This document shows, one piece after another, positions 18,768 to 28,097 of a DNA stretch of 64,000 nucleotides; position 1 is the stretch's first letter, and each line of letters opens with the position of its first letter. The position numbers and the translations under genes were made by a program. Origin of the DNA: Parabacteroides johnsonii DSM 18315 (GTDB taxonomy: Bacteria; Bacteroidota; Bacteroidia; Bacteroidales; Tannerellaceae). The stretch spans positions 496,001 to 560,000 of the forward strand of contig NZ_CP102285.1 in NCBI RefSeq assembly GCF_025151045.1, given 5' to 3'. Under the pieces are notes generated by a model that worked only from the letters and a program-made list of their open reading frames with translations, was not told the DNA's origin and made no database searches.

Positions 18768-20393
18768 TTATTTAGATGAAATTGTCAATTGTCCATTGTC
18801 AATTGTCAATTCCCTCAACGGCAGACTGAGGGATGCATTGGGTGGCCTGATCCTCAGCACATGGGTTACCGTAGGGGCTACTTCTGTGGCTTTTACTTCG
18901 CGGTAGATGTGTTCCGGTTTGATACCGTTACCCATAAATACCAGCGGGGTTATAACTGCATTATTTCGTATTACTTTTACTTTTGCTTTCGGATCGTCAT
19001 TGTTGATAGTCCATCCGGGCTGCAACTCGATGATCAGGTCACCACGACTTGAAAGGTGTGTACCGTGCAGGTATTTGGAAGTCTTTTCGTTCCAGTTACC
19101 CGTACGAAGGACGTTTTCGGTCGCTACAAACTGTACGCCGCTGAATTCGCGCAGGAATTCGGCAGCCTTTTCTTGTATGACAGCCAGTTCCAGCTTTGCG
19201 TCTTCTATCGCTTTGCGGTTCAGGTAGATCTGATTGTTATAGAATCCTTTTACCCAACTTGTATGTTGACCGTAAATAGCCATCAGATACATATTGAGCA
19301 ATGCGACGCAACGTTTCGGATGGAATTCGCCATTCGTCAACTGCATGCCGTCAGGATATTCTTCTTCACTCTTATAATATCCCGAACCGGTAAATACGAT
19401 CAGCGTGTTGCTCAGTCCGACCTTCTTGTCGATCTTGTCCAACAACTGTTCCAGATCCTTGTCCAACTGATAATAGGTGTCTTGTATCTCGCGGGTATAT
19501 TCCTTATGCATATTGCCACGATAGTTGCCTGCATAATAAGTGATGGCAAGCATATCCGGACAGGAACGTGTACCGAAAGCCCCGTATTCGAGGAACTGAA
19601 GCGCCAAGCGATTGATTTCCTTATTGATAAAAGGAGAGGTCTTCAGGTTGAAGAAACACTCGTTCGTATTTTCTTTGAATGTGTATTTGAAAGGTATCTC
19701 GTCTAATACGTATGGGAATGCGTTGAACTTGTCCGGTGACAAAGACGGTGTCCAAGCCATCTGCTCCAAACGGGCCGACAGGGATTCCGGGCCGTTGTTG
19801 TAGCGGTCCACATACCAAGGAAGCCCTTTGTAGTAGGTCGTTGTCGCCCATTTGCCGTTGTAATCGTCCATCCAAAAAGCACCGTTTGCCGCATGTCCGG
19901 CAGAAAGGATCGCACTTTCGGGGTTGGGAGCAATGGCATATACGTCACTTCTGCCTTTGGAAGCGATTTTCAGTTCATCTCCGATCGTGGAGCTGATCAG
20001 TTTCCGGGGAGAATAATGTTCTTTCGTATAATTGCCGATATAGTCCGGATCATATAAGACCGAAACCTCTTTTTCCTTGTCAAAATCGTAGATATTCTTT
20101 CCTGATATTCCGCTGAAATTAGGATTACTTCCGGTAAATAGGGTGGCAAAGGCACTGGCTTCGTCGATGTCAGAGAATTCGAACCGGATGTTGTTATACA
20201 CCAGTCCTTCATTCATCAACCGCTTGAAACCGCGTTCGCCGAATGTATTATAAAAGTATTCTATATAATCGCCCCGCAACTGGTCGACGGTGATGCACAC
20301 GACCAATTTGGGCGTGCTTTGTTGAGCCTCCAGATTGGTTGCTGCCAGAATTGCGATAAGCGATGTTAATATTTTCCGTACCCGATGTTCCAT
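18768..20393 (-). CDS. PafA-like alkaline phosphatase family protein, apparently catalytically inactive
   Basis: 541 residues with signal peptide (ILTSLIAILAATNLEA) and the PafA fold signatures KLVVCITVDQLRGDYI, LFTGSNPNFSGISG, AGHAANGAFW, QDTYYQLDKDL and ITPLVFMGNGI. By eye against PafA, only the first metal ligand (D37) is kept. The nucleophile Thr is replaced near E78, the DYxGH ligands read YAGNY, the SADHG ligands read FTGSG, and the last His is absent. The start overlaps lnb by 28 bp, so the two are translationally coupled. ATG 20393 is chosen for its signal peptide. The last 12-15 residues come from an intergenic repeat. Confidence 0.82.
   Translation of the reverse strand: MEHRVRKILTSLIAILAATNLEAQQSTPKLVVCITVDQLRGDYIEYFYNTFGERGFKRLMNEGLVYNNIRFEFSDIDEASAFATLFTGSNPNFSGISGKNIYDFDKEKEVSVLYDPDYIGNYTKEHYSPRKLISSTIGDELKIASKGRSDVYAIAPNPESAILSAGHAANGAFWMDDYNGKWATTTYYKGLPWYVDRYNNGPESLSARLEQMAWTPSLSPDKFNAFPYVLDEIPFKYTFKENTNECFFNLKTSPFINKEINRLALQFLEYGAFGTRSCPDMLAITYYAGNYRGNMHKEYTREIQDTYYQLDKDLEQLLDKIDKKVGLSNTLIVFTGSGYYKSEEEYPDGMQLTNGEFHPKRCVALLNMYLMAIYGQHTSWVKGFYNNQIYLNRKAIEDAKLELAVIQEKAAEFLREFSGVQFVATENVLRTGNWNEKTSKYLHGTHLSSRGDLIIELQPGWTINNDDPKAKVKVIRNNAVITPLVFMGNGIKPEHIYREVKATEVAPTVTHVLRIRPPNASLSLPLRELTIDNGQLTISSK
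18781..18811. repeat. 31-bp ATTGTC intergenic repeat running into coding sequence
   Basis: Four ATTGTC/ATTGTCC units in 31 bp. The same element occurs at 47932-47962 with two mismatches. Here it forms the last codons of the PafA-like gene, so it contributes the peptide ELTIDNGQLTIS. Confidence 0.7.
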
Positions 20394-21565
20394 ATTTTTC
20401 TGTAAACGCCATATCCCGAACGGAGCCAAATGCTCATTACCAGCGGGATAAATGCTGTATTTAAATGCTGCGGAATGAAATGCCAGCCAGCCAGCATCAG
20501 CGTAAGCGCCGCAAAGTTAATAAAATGATAATAATATGCGGCCTTTCTTAACTTTTTTACTGTAAACAAAATAACAGCTGCCAAGTCAAAAGGTTGCAAC
20601 CAGATAATATTCCAGTTCGGGCAAACACATGGATGTGTCGAAACGAAACTCAGGAAAAACAGTACGATTCCTGCTATTCCGGCGATGAGAAACAAGAGGC
20701 AATCGACAATCCTGAAATAAGATTTGCGACGCCATTCTATGAACGTGACAGCCAACACGACCAGGAAAAAGGCCCAACAGCTGACAAGTGGCGTAAAGAA
20801 ACCCGTGTCCGGTCTTTCTTCATCGGCAAGCCCGTTTACCAATGTTTTGGTTGAACTTACCAATTTTTTCCGGGAACCGTCTGCGCCGGTAATGGTTGCA
20901 GTGCCGAACGCTTCTTTCAAGTAGGGCGGTAGGAACATCATTTCATGGGGAGTCGCGATCCGGTCGGTCGGGCTGCCAAGTGCCAGGTCACACCCGAACG
21001 TAAGCCAAGGTCTGTTACGTGTACAATAGTTGATGAGATCGCGGAACGTCTGCTGCTTGAATGGTGCATCATAATCTATTTTTCCATCTGTCTGATTTTC
21101 GATAATGGCGGCGGGTCTTGTCGCACAATTGTCAAAAAAGAAATTATAGCGATACACGCGGTTTTCCGGCCGGTTATTAATCATCAAGGCTTCCCATATC
21201 CGTGCTTTTCCTGCGGAATCGATATCCAGGATTTGTTCGGTGACTTCGCTCCCCCGCATCTCATATTCGATCAGGAAGTCGCGTGTATATTGCGCTGCGA
21301 GTCTGTAATCGGTTTCTCCTTTTGCAAACCGGTAGATGAAGTTGGGCTTTGAGAAGTCGAATATCCCGTAATTAAATACGGTATCGAGTTTTTTCGAGGT
21401 ATCTCTTACCCGTAAAGCCGTATGTCCGTAAACTGTGTACACTTCGTCTTCCGATGGCGAAACAGTCAACAAGCTGATCTCGGCATCTTTGCTGAGCAAC
21501 GGATATTGCGCCTGAAGCGAGACGGAAGCGAAGAGTAGCAAAAGTGCGTAAATATATCTTTCCAT
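20366..21565 (-). CDS. lnb: Lnb/DUF4105 membrane protein, probable lipoprotein N-acyltransferase
   Basis: 399 residues: signal peptide (LLLLFASVSLQA), a periplasmic DUF4105 domain about 25-235 with papain-like catalytic candidates H48 (VYGHTALRV) and C147 (FFDNCATRP), then about five membrane helices (TPLVSCWAFFLVVLAVTFIE onward). This architecture matches the Lnb family reported to add the N-acyl chain to lipoproteins in Bacteroides, which lack Lnt. It is upstream of the PafA-like gene and secA; I recall the same order in Bacteroides. The enzymatic role is transferred by family, not proved here. Confidence 0.78.
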   Translation of the reverse strand: MERYIYALLLLFASVSLQAQYPLLSKDAEISLLTVSPSEDEVYTVYGHTALRVRDTSKKLDTVFNYGIFDFSKPNFIYRFAKGETDYRLAAQYTRDFLIEYEMRGSEVTEQILDIDSAGKARIWEALMINNRPENRVYRYNFFFDNCATRPAAIIENQTDGKIDYDAPFKQQTFRDLINYCTRNRPWLTFGCDLALGSPTDRIATPHEMMFLPPYLKEAFGTATITGADGSRKKLVSSTKTLVNGLADEERPDTGFFTPLVSCWAFFLVVLAVTFIEWRRKSYFRIVDCLLFLIAGIAGIVLFFLSFVSTHPCVCPNWNIIWLQPFDLAAVILFTVKKLRKAAYYYHFINFAALTLMLAGWHFIPQHLNTAFIPLVMSIWLRSGYGVYRKIWNIGYGKY

Positions 21566-21592
21566 TTTTTATTCAATTTGCTTTCATGGCAC

Positions 21593-21624
21593 AAATATAT
21601 AACGATGTGGTGGATATATCAAAA
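21593..21624 (-). promoter_or_regulatory. Bacteroidota promoter of the lnb operon
   Basis: On the minus strand TTTG (21621-21624), 20 bp, TATATTTG (21593-21600), both boxes perfect; 27 bp before the lnb ATG. Confidence 0.75.
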
Positions 21625-21632
21625 TGTCACTG

Positions 21633-21684
21633 CTATACCGTGAAAATTTATTTTCTACCCCATGAAAATGGAATTACTATAGCG
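21633..21684. promoter_or_regulatory. Possible operator in the lnb / beta-galactosidase divergent region
   Basis: The 349 bp between lnb and the GH2 gene are AT-rich. GCTATA (21633-21638) and TATAGC (21679-21684) form an inverted repeat enclosing two similar stretches, CCGTGAAAAT and CCCATGAAAAT. This could bind a sugar-responsive regulator; it is only a pattern. Confidence 0.3.
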
Positions 21685-21841
21685 GGTAATATTTTTTAAC
21701 ATATCGATATGAACGCTATTCAGTTCTTTTCTCTGTCGAAATGATAATTAGGAAATAGTTCTTTCAAGGACTCTTTGATAAAAAGATACTTGGATTTTGC
21801 TTTTTGAGGGGTATCTCTTTTATGCTTTTATCTTAATTGCG

Positions 21842-21849
21842 TATATTTG
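21842..21849 (+). promoter_or_regulatory. -7 element of the GH2 gene
   Basis: TATATTTG, perfect TAnnTTTG, 65 bp before the chosen ATG. No -33 box at standard distance, as expected if an activator is needed. Confidence 0.55.
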
Positions 21850-21914
21850 TAAACGATTTGGCACGTCTAAGAATGAATACACAAATAAAATCTATTATTC
21901 CTAAAATGAACATC

Positions 21915-24900
21915 ATGAAAAAAATCTCGTTAGCCTTAGCGCTCTGCTGTGCTTCTTTTTATAGCATGGCTGATCAATTGCCGCTTGGGGGATTTGGTTA
22001 CGGACCGGTGGAAGCACCGACCGGTAAAGAGTGGGAGTCTCCTGAGAACCTGGCTCTGAACAAAGAACAACCGCATGCTTATATTTTCCCTTTCCAGGAT
22101 GTGGAAAGTGCCCGTAAAGTATTGCCGGAAAACAGTAAATTTTGGCAGTCTCTGGATGGAAACTGGAAGTTCAATTGGGCGCCTGATCCCGATTCACGGC
22201 CGAAAGACTTCTATAAGACAGAGTTTGATGTATCCGGTTGGGATAATATTCCGGTTCCTTCCAGTTGGAATATATACGGAGTCCAAAAAGACGGTAGCTT
22301 GAAATATGGAGTTCCAATCTATGTGAACCAGCCGGTAATCTTCCAGCATAAAGTGGCGGTCGACGACTGGCGCGGAGGCGTGATGCGTACTCCGCCGACA
22401 AACTGGACGACTTACAAGCACCGGAATGAAGTCGGTTCTTTCCGTCGTGACTTCGAGATACCGCAGGATTGGGACGGACGAGAAGTTTTTATCAGCTTTG
22501 ATGGAGTCGACTCTTTCTTCTATCTGTGGATTAACGGTCGTTATGTGGGTTTCTCCAAGAATTCACGCAATACGGCTAATTTCAACATTACTCCTTATCT
22601 CCGTAAAGGAACGAATGTGGTAGCCGCCGAAGTATATCGCAGTTCCGACGGTTCTTTTCTGGAAGCACAGGATATGTTCCGCCTGCCGGGAATTTTCCGG
22701 ACGGTCGCTCTTTATTCAGCTCCGAAAGTACACGTTCGCGACCTGATCGTGATTCCTGATCTGGATGCTGCTTATAGGGATGGCTCGCTGGCGATCTCGG
22801 CTGATGTACGGAATCTGGATAAGAAAGCGGCTAAAGGGTATAAGTTGGAATATACGCTGTATGCCAACAAACTATATTCGGATGAGAACACGAAAGTCGA
22901 TAATGTGGCTGCTTCGGCAACAGTAGATGTCATAAATCCGGGCCAGACGCAAACTTCGCAGGCTTTATTAAATGTAAAGGCTCCTAACAAATGGTCGGCT
23001 GAATACCCGTATCGTTATACGCTGGTGGCGGAGTTGAAAAATGCCAAAGACAAAACGGTGGAAACAGTTTCGACTATAGTCGGTTTCCGCAAGGTGGAAA
23101 TCAAAGATACGCCGGCTGAAGATGATGAATTTGGATTAGCCGGACGTTACTATTATATAAATGGTAAGACCGTCAAGTTGAAAGGTGTCAACCGCCATGA
23201 GTCGAATCCGGCGGTCGGGCATGCCATCACGCGCGATATGATGGAAAAAGAGGTGATGCTGATGAAGCGTGCCAATATCAACCATGTGCGTAATTCACAT
23301 TATCCGGATGATCCTTATTGGTATTTCTTATGCAATAAATATGGTCTTTATCTGGAAGACGAAGCCAATATAGAGTCGCATGAATATTATTACGGCGCTG
23401 CCTCTCTTTCGCATCCGGTAGAATGGAAAAAGGCGCATGTCGCACGTGTGATGGAGATGGTTCATGCCAATATCAACAATCCGTCTATCGTGATCTGGTC
23501 GTTGGGCAATGAAGCTGGACCGGGGGAAAACTTTGTGGCTGCTTATGATGCGTTGAAGCTGGTGGATAAATCCCGTCCCGTCCAATATGAACGTAATAAT
23601 GATATAGTGGATATGGGTTCGAACCAGTATCCGTCTATCGGTTGGACGCGTGGTGCGGTGAAAGGTGATTATGATATCAAATATCCGTTCCATATTTCCG
23701 AATATGCTCATTCTATGGGGAACGCTTGTGGTAACCTGGTGGATTATTGGGAGGCGATAGAGTCGACAAACTTTTTCTGTGGCGGTGCTATCTGGGATTG
23801 GGTGGACCAGTCGATGTATAATTATGATAAAAAGACCGGTAAGCGATATCTGGCGTATGGAGGGGATTTCGGTGATACTCCGAATGACGGTCAGTTTGTG
23901 ATGAATGGTATTGTGTTTGGTGATCTGGAACCGAAACCGCAGTATTATGAGGTGAAGAAAGTTTATCAGCATATTGATGTGAAAGCGGTCGATGTCCGGA
24001 AGGGGCTTTTTGAGATATTCAATAAATACTATTTTAAAGACCTTTCGGATTATGATATAAGATGGTCGCTTTATGAAAACGGAAAGGAGATTCGATCCGA
24101 CTTGGTTAATTCGGGAACGATCCCTGCTCGTACTAAAGCACAAGTGGCAATACCTGTATCTTTTGATAAACTTAAGAATGATTCCGAGTACTTTGTAAAG
24201 GTGCAATTTCTTCTTAAGCATGATATGCCGTGGGCTGAAAAAGGGTTTGTGATGGCGGAGGAACAAATTTTATTGCAGGAAGCCACAGCACGCCCTTCCA
24301 TCAGTGCCGTGACGGCTTCTGTCGGAAAAGTGCAACTGGATAAGTCTGATACTTCGATTAAAACGGTGAGCGGTGATAATTTCGTAGCCAAGTTCGATAT
24401 GGAGACAGGGACGATCTATAGCCTGACCTATGGAGGCAAGACTATTATAGCTGATGGAAACGGTCCGAAGCTTGACGCTTTGCGTGCTTTTACCAATAAC
24501 GACAATTGGTTTTATTCGCAGTGGTTTGAACACGGTTTGCATAACCTGCAACATCGGGCAATGAACAGTACGGTATTGGAAAGAAACGATGGTTCGGTTG
24601 TCTTGGCCTTTACTATCGAATCGCAGGCGCCGAATGGTGCTAAGATCAAAGGTGGAACTAGCACAGGGAAGAATAGTATAGAGGAACTGACAGATAAGAG
24701 ATTTGGAGAAAATGATTTCAAATTTACGACAAATCAGATCTGGACCGTTTATCCTGACGGCTCTATCGAATTGCAGTCGAGCATCACTTCTAACCGTCCG
24801 AGTCTGGTATTGCCTCGCCTTGGATATGTGATGAAAGTCCCGCAGCAATATACTGGCTTTACCTATTATGGACGTGGTCCGATCGACAACTATGCCGACC

Positions 24901-25937
24901 GTAAGAGCGGACAGTTTATCGAATTACATAAGAATACGGTGGCTGGTGAGTTTGTGAATTTCCCGAAACCGCAAGATATGGGTAATCATGAGGATGTACG
25001 CTGGTGTGCCCTGACCGATCCGGAGGGTGAGGGTGCTGTGTTTGTGGCTGCCGACCGTTTGTCTGTATCGGCTCTTCAATATTCTGCACTGGATTTGATT
25101 TTGGCTTCTCATCCCTACCAATTGCCGGTTGCGGGAGATACGTATCTGCATTTGGATGCGGCTGTGACCGGGCTGGGTGGTAACAGTTGTGGACAAGGCG
25201 GACCGCTGGAGCAGGATCGCGTCTTTGCCGGACATCATGACATGGGTTTTATAATTCGTCCCGTCGGAAAAGATTTAAACGTTACAGCAAATGTTGTGCC
25301 TGCTGGAGAAATGCCGTTGACAATTATGCGTAATCGAGCCGGAGCTGTAGAACTTTCATCGGCTCGTAAAAATGCTGTGATTTGCTATACGATCGACGGG
25401 AAAGGAAAAGCGAAGGAGTATACGGAAGCCATACCTTTCCGTAATGGTGGTACTGTAAAAGCTTGGTTTAAAGATAATCCGAAAATAAATGCAACGGTTT
25501 CTTTTAGTAAAATAGAGAGTATCCAGACGGAAGTGGTCTATACAAGCAGCGAAGAGTCCGGTTACGGAGATGCCAAGAACTTGACGGATGGTGATCCGAA
25601 TACGATCTGGCATACGATGTTTTCTGTTACCGTTGCTAAATATCCGCATTGGGTGGACTTAGATGCAGGTGAAGTAAAACAGATCAAAGGTTTTTCATTC
25701 CTTCCCCGTCAGGACGGATCGAATGGTAATATCAAAGATTATTCGATCAGTGTCAGCCAGGATGGTAAAAACTGGGGCGAACCGATCTTGAAAGGTACTT
25801 TTGAAAATAACCTGAAGGAAAAGAAAGTGTTGTTCGATCAGCCGGTCAAAGCCCGCTATATCCGTTTTACCGCATTGAGCGAGCAGCGCGGACAGGATTT
25901 TGCGTCGGGTGCAGAATTGATGATTTTAGCTGATTAA
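21915..25937 (+). CDS. Secreted GH2 beta-galactosidase with C-terminal discoidin-type domain
   Basis: 1340 residues. Signal peptide KKISLALALCCASFYSMA, jelly-roll sugar-binding domain, Ig-like domain, TIM barrel with acid/base E533 (WSLGNEAGPG) and nucleophile E596 (HISEYAHSMGN), LacZ-type small chain (TYYGRGPIDNYADRKSG), then a beta-sandwich like the chitobiase C-terminal module and an F5/8 type C (CBM32-like) domain from about residue 1210. It should release terminal beta-galactose from glycans in the periplasm or at the cell surface. ATG 21915 is favoured because MKKIS starts a normal signal peptide; 21906 is an alternative. Confidence 0.92.
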   Translation: MKKISLALALCCASFYSMADQLPLGGFGYGPVEAPTGKEWESPENLALNKEQPHAYIFPFQDVESARKVLPENSKFWQSLDGNWKFNWAPDPDSRPKDFYKTEFDVSGWDNIPVPSSWNIYGVQKDGSLKYGVPIYVNQPVIFQHKVAVDDWRGGVMRTPPTNWTTYKHRNEVGSFRRDFEIPQDWDGREVFISFDGVDSFFYLWINGRYVGFSKNSRNTANFNITPYLRKGTNVVAAEVYRSSDGSFLEAQDMFRLPGIFRTVALYSAPKVHVRDLIVIPDLDAAYRDGSLAISADVRNLDKKAAKGYKLEYTLYANKLYSDENTKVDNVAASATVDVINPGQTQTSQALLNVKAPNKWSAEYPYRYTLVAELKNAKDKTVETVSTIVGFRKVEIKDTPAEDDEFGLAGRYYYINGKTVKLKGVNRHESNPAVGHAITRDMMEKEVMLMKRANINHVRNSHYPDDPYWYFLCNKYGLYLEDEANIESHEYYYGAASLSHPVEWKKAHVARVMEMVHANINNPSIVIWSLGNEAGPGENFVAAYDALKLVDKSRPVQYERNNDIVDMGSNQYPSIGWTRGAVKGDYDIKYPFHISEYAHSMGNACGNLVDYWEAIESTNFFCGGAIWDWVDQSMYNYDKKTGKRYLAYGGDFGDTPNDGQFVMNGIVFGDLEPKPQYYEVKKVYQHIDVKAVDVRKGLFEIFNKYYFKDLSDYDIRWSLYENGKEIRSDLVNSGTIPARTKAQVAIPVSFDKLKNDSEYFVKVQFLLKHDMPWAEKGFVMAEEQILLQEATARPSISAVTASVGKVQLDKSDTSIKTVSGDNFVAKFDMETGTIYSLTYGGKTIIADGNGPKLDALRAFTNNDNWFYSQWFEHGLHNLQHRAMNSTVLERNDGSVVLAFTIESQAPNGAKIKGGTSTGKNSIEELTDKRFGENDFKFTTNQIWTVYPDGSIELQSSITSNRPSLVLPRLGYVMKVPQQYTGFTYYGRGPIDNYADRKSGQFIELHKNTVAGEFVNFPKPQDMGNHEDVRWCALTDPEGEGAVFVAADRLSVSALQYSALDLILASHPYQLPVAGDTYLHLDAAVTGLGGNSCGQGGPLEQDRVFAGHHDMGFIIRPVGKDLNVTANVVPAGEMPLTIMRNRAGAVELSSARKNAVICYTIDGKGKAKEYTEAIPFRNGGTVKAWFKDNPKINATVSFSKIESIQTEVVYTSSEESGYGDAKNLTDGDPNTIWHTMFSVTVAKYPHWVDLDAGEVKQIKGFSFLPRQDGSNGNIKDYSISVSQDGKNWGEPILKGTFENNLKEKKVLFDQPVKARYIRFTALSEQRGQDFASGAELMILAD

Positions 25938-25960
25938 TTGAACTTTATATTATATAATGG

Positions 25961-25994
25961 AACAGGAAAGGAAGTCATTCCTTTCCTGTTTTTT
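25961..25994 (+). terminator. Strong Rho-independent terminator after the GH2 gene
   Basis: A perfect 13-bp stem, 25961-25973 with 25978-25990, loop GTCA, followed by TTTT. It blocks read-through and makes the upstream half of the coaX open frame unlikely to be coding. Confidence 0.9.
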
Positions 25995-26063
25995 ATACTT
26001 TGTGCCTTCGATATGTCTGTTATCTCATCATTTTTGTTTTTCTTTGCGGAAAAATTCAGACAC

Positions 26064-26792
26064 GTGAATCTCATTATAGAACAAGGAAACACATCATCGA
26101 AGGTGGCTGTATACAACAAGAGGCATATGGAGGCTTCTTTTGTGTTTAAGAAATTCGACGTGGAAGTCATCTCTTCTATCTTTAAGAAATACCCGCTGAC
26201 AAAAGGGATATTCTCGACAGTGATAGATAAAGATGGCGAATTGGTTGCGTATTTGGAAAACAATCTTCGGAATTTTGTGTTTTTGGACGAAACTGTATCT
26301 CTTCCGATCAAGGTGCAATATAAAACGCCTAAAACATTGGGCAGAGACCGGTTGGCTGCCGCTGTCGGGGCCAATTACCTACAACCCGGAAAGGATTTGT
26401 TGGTGATTGACGCCGGAACAGCTATTACGTATGAATTGATCGATGCTTCCGGCTCTTATTTAGGGGGGAATATTTCGCCTGGAATGACAACCCGGTTTAG
26501 GGCATTGAACCAGTTTACAAAGAAATTACCTTTGGTGGTCGAACAGGAGAACATTCCTCTGGTCGGAACGGATACGGAAACAGCCATTCAGGCTGGAGTA
26601 GTAAATGGTATAGTGTGCGAGATGGATGGGTATATCGAAATGCTTCGGCTAAAATATCCTAACCTTTTGGTTTTTTTAACAGGCGGTCATTCGTTTTATT
26701 TTGAAAGACGACTAAAAAACTCCATCTTTGCAGACATTAATTTAGTGTTGACAGGATTAAACAGAATCTTAGAGTATAATGTTGAAGATTAA
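26064..26792 (+). CDS. coaX: Type III pantothenate kinase
   Basis: 242 residues, the family size. Motifs: N-terminal phosphate loop NLIIEQGNTSSKVAV (usually IDxGNT), TPKTLGRDRLAAAVGA, LLVIDAGTAITYELID and GGNISPGMTTRFRAL. It catalyses the first step of coenzyme A synthesis; panC, earlier in the same pathway, is at the far end of the window. The frame is open from 25938, but that crosses the terminator stem. The family normally begins MNLIIDQGNT, so GTG 26064 is chosen. The end overlaps the next gene by 14 bp. Confidence 0.9.
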   Translation: MNLIIEQGNTSSKVAVYNKRHMEASFVFKKFDVEVISSIFKKYPLTKGIFSTVIDKDGELVAYLENNLRNFVFLDETVSLPIKVQYKTPKTLGRDRLAAAVGANYLQPGKDLLVIDAGTAITYELIDASGSYLGGNISPGMTTRFRALNQFTKKLPLVVEQENIPLVGTDTETAIQAGVVNGIVCEMDGYIEMLRLKYPNLLVFLTGGHSFYFERRLKNSIFADINLVLTGLNRILEYNVED

Positions 26793-28068
26793 TAAGGTAC
26801 TAATAACAAGCGTTCTTATATTCATACTGTTGCCTTTGATGGCGCAAAACAATACAAACTCGCCCTATACTCGTTTCGGGTATGGTGATTTGGGAGAACG
26901 TTCGTTCGGCGCAGGTCGAGCCATGGGCGGTGTAGGTTACGGATTACGTTCGCCAAAACAAATAAATCCGATGAACCCGGCATCATACAGTTGCATGGAC
27001 TCCCTGACTTTTCTCTTTGATTTTGGTGTTGCCGGTCAGTTGTCATGGTTTGATGACGGAAATGCCCGGCAGAACGATATCAACGGAAATGTGGAATATA
27101 TCGCGATGCAATTTCCGATTCATCGCCGGATAGCCTTGAGTATCGGTTTGTTGCCTTATTCTTATGTCGGTTATAAATTTGGTACTTTGCGTAACGACCA
27201 AGGAGTAACATTTACAGAAACTTATAACGGTTCGGGCGGTTTGAGTGATTTATATGGAGGTATCTCTATAGATATCTGGAAAAAGCGTTTAGCTGTGGGA
27301 GCAAATTTCGGCTTTCTGTTTGGGAATATCAAACATGAACAAGTTGTGATCATGAGTGGTGAAGGAACAGGAGCATATAATACGAATCGTAACCAGGAAT
27401 TGAGGGTACGTGACTTGAAAATGGATTTCGGATTGCAATATACGCATCCGTTAAGTAAAACGGAGAGTGTGACGTTAGGGCTTGTTTTTTCTCCTAAAAA
27501 GAGTTTGCATGCAAAATCCTATCAATTGACTCAGTCCTATACTTCTTCCGGATCGGATGGAGAAGTGCTTCAATCTGATACGATTAGTGGGAAAGCGTTT
27601 GCGCTGCCTAATTCGTATGGAGTGGGCCTTTCTTATGTAAAACAAAATAAATTAACGTTAGCAGCCGATTTTTCCTATGAAGATTGGGGAAAAATGCTTT
27701 ACTTTGGGGAAAAAGGTAATTTCAAGAATCGTTACCGAGTAGCGGTAGGTGGCGAATATATACCGGATTATATGCGCAAATCATATTTCAGCCGGATTCG
27801 TTATCGTGCAGGTGTTCATTATGGCAATTCTTATTTGCGTATGAACCGGACAGATGCCAACCCTTCCGGAGACGGTTATAACGAGATCGGAGCAAGTCTC
27901 GGTCTGGGGTTACCGTTGATCGATAACCGTTCATTGATTAATATATCGTTTGAGTATGTGAAAAAGAAACCGGAAGTGAAGATGAACATGATTGATGAAC
28001 AGTATTTCCGTTTTACTGTGAATTATACGTTCAATGAAGCATGGTTTATGAAATTTAAGGTCGATTAA
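26779..28068 (+). CDS. Outer-membrane beta-barrel protein of unknown function
   Basis: 429 residues with a signal peptide (VLITSVLIFILLPLMAQ), then NSPYTRFGYGDLGERSFGAGRAMGGVGYG, a start typical of FadL/PorV-like Bacteroidota barrels. Alternating amphipathic strands run to the end, closing with VNYTFNEAWFMKFKVD. No plug motif identifies a substrate. It overlaps coaX by 14 bp and precedes a secreted TPR gene and lptC, so it belongs to an envelope-biogenesis run. Confidence 0.75.
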   Translation: MLKINKVLITSVLIFILLPLMAQNNTNSPYTRFGYGDLGERSFGAGRAMGGVGYGLRSPKQINPMNPASYSCMDSLTFLFDFGVAGQLSWFDDGNARQNDINGNVEYIAMQFPIHRRIALSIGLLPYSYVGYKFGTLRNDQGVTFTETYNGSGGLSDLYGGISIDIWKKRLAVGANFGFLFGNIKHEQVVIMSGEGTGAYNTNRNQELRVRDLKMDFGLQYTHPLSKTESVTLGLVFSPKKSLHAKSYQLTQSYTSSGSDGEVLQSDTISGKAFALPNSYGVGLSYVKQNKLTLAADFSYEDWGKMLYFGEKGNFKNRYRVAVGGEYIPDYMRKSYFSRIRYRAGVHYGNSYLRMNRTDANPSGDGYNEIGASLGLGLPLIDNRSLINISFEYVKKKPEVKMNMIDEQYFRFTVNYTFNEAWFMKFKVD

Positions 28069-28097
28069 CTAAATAGTTAACTTTAATAGAAATAAAT

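Noticed and set aside
23328-24266. 312-codon antisense frame within the GH2 gene
   Set aside because: Ile/His/Arg-rich shadow of the TIM barrel region, no start context or family resemblance.
25938-26063. N-terminal extension of CoaX
   Set aside because: The codons lie across the GH2 terminator hairpin and encode a hydrophobic stretch foreign to the family.
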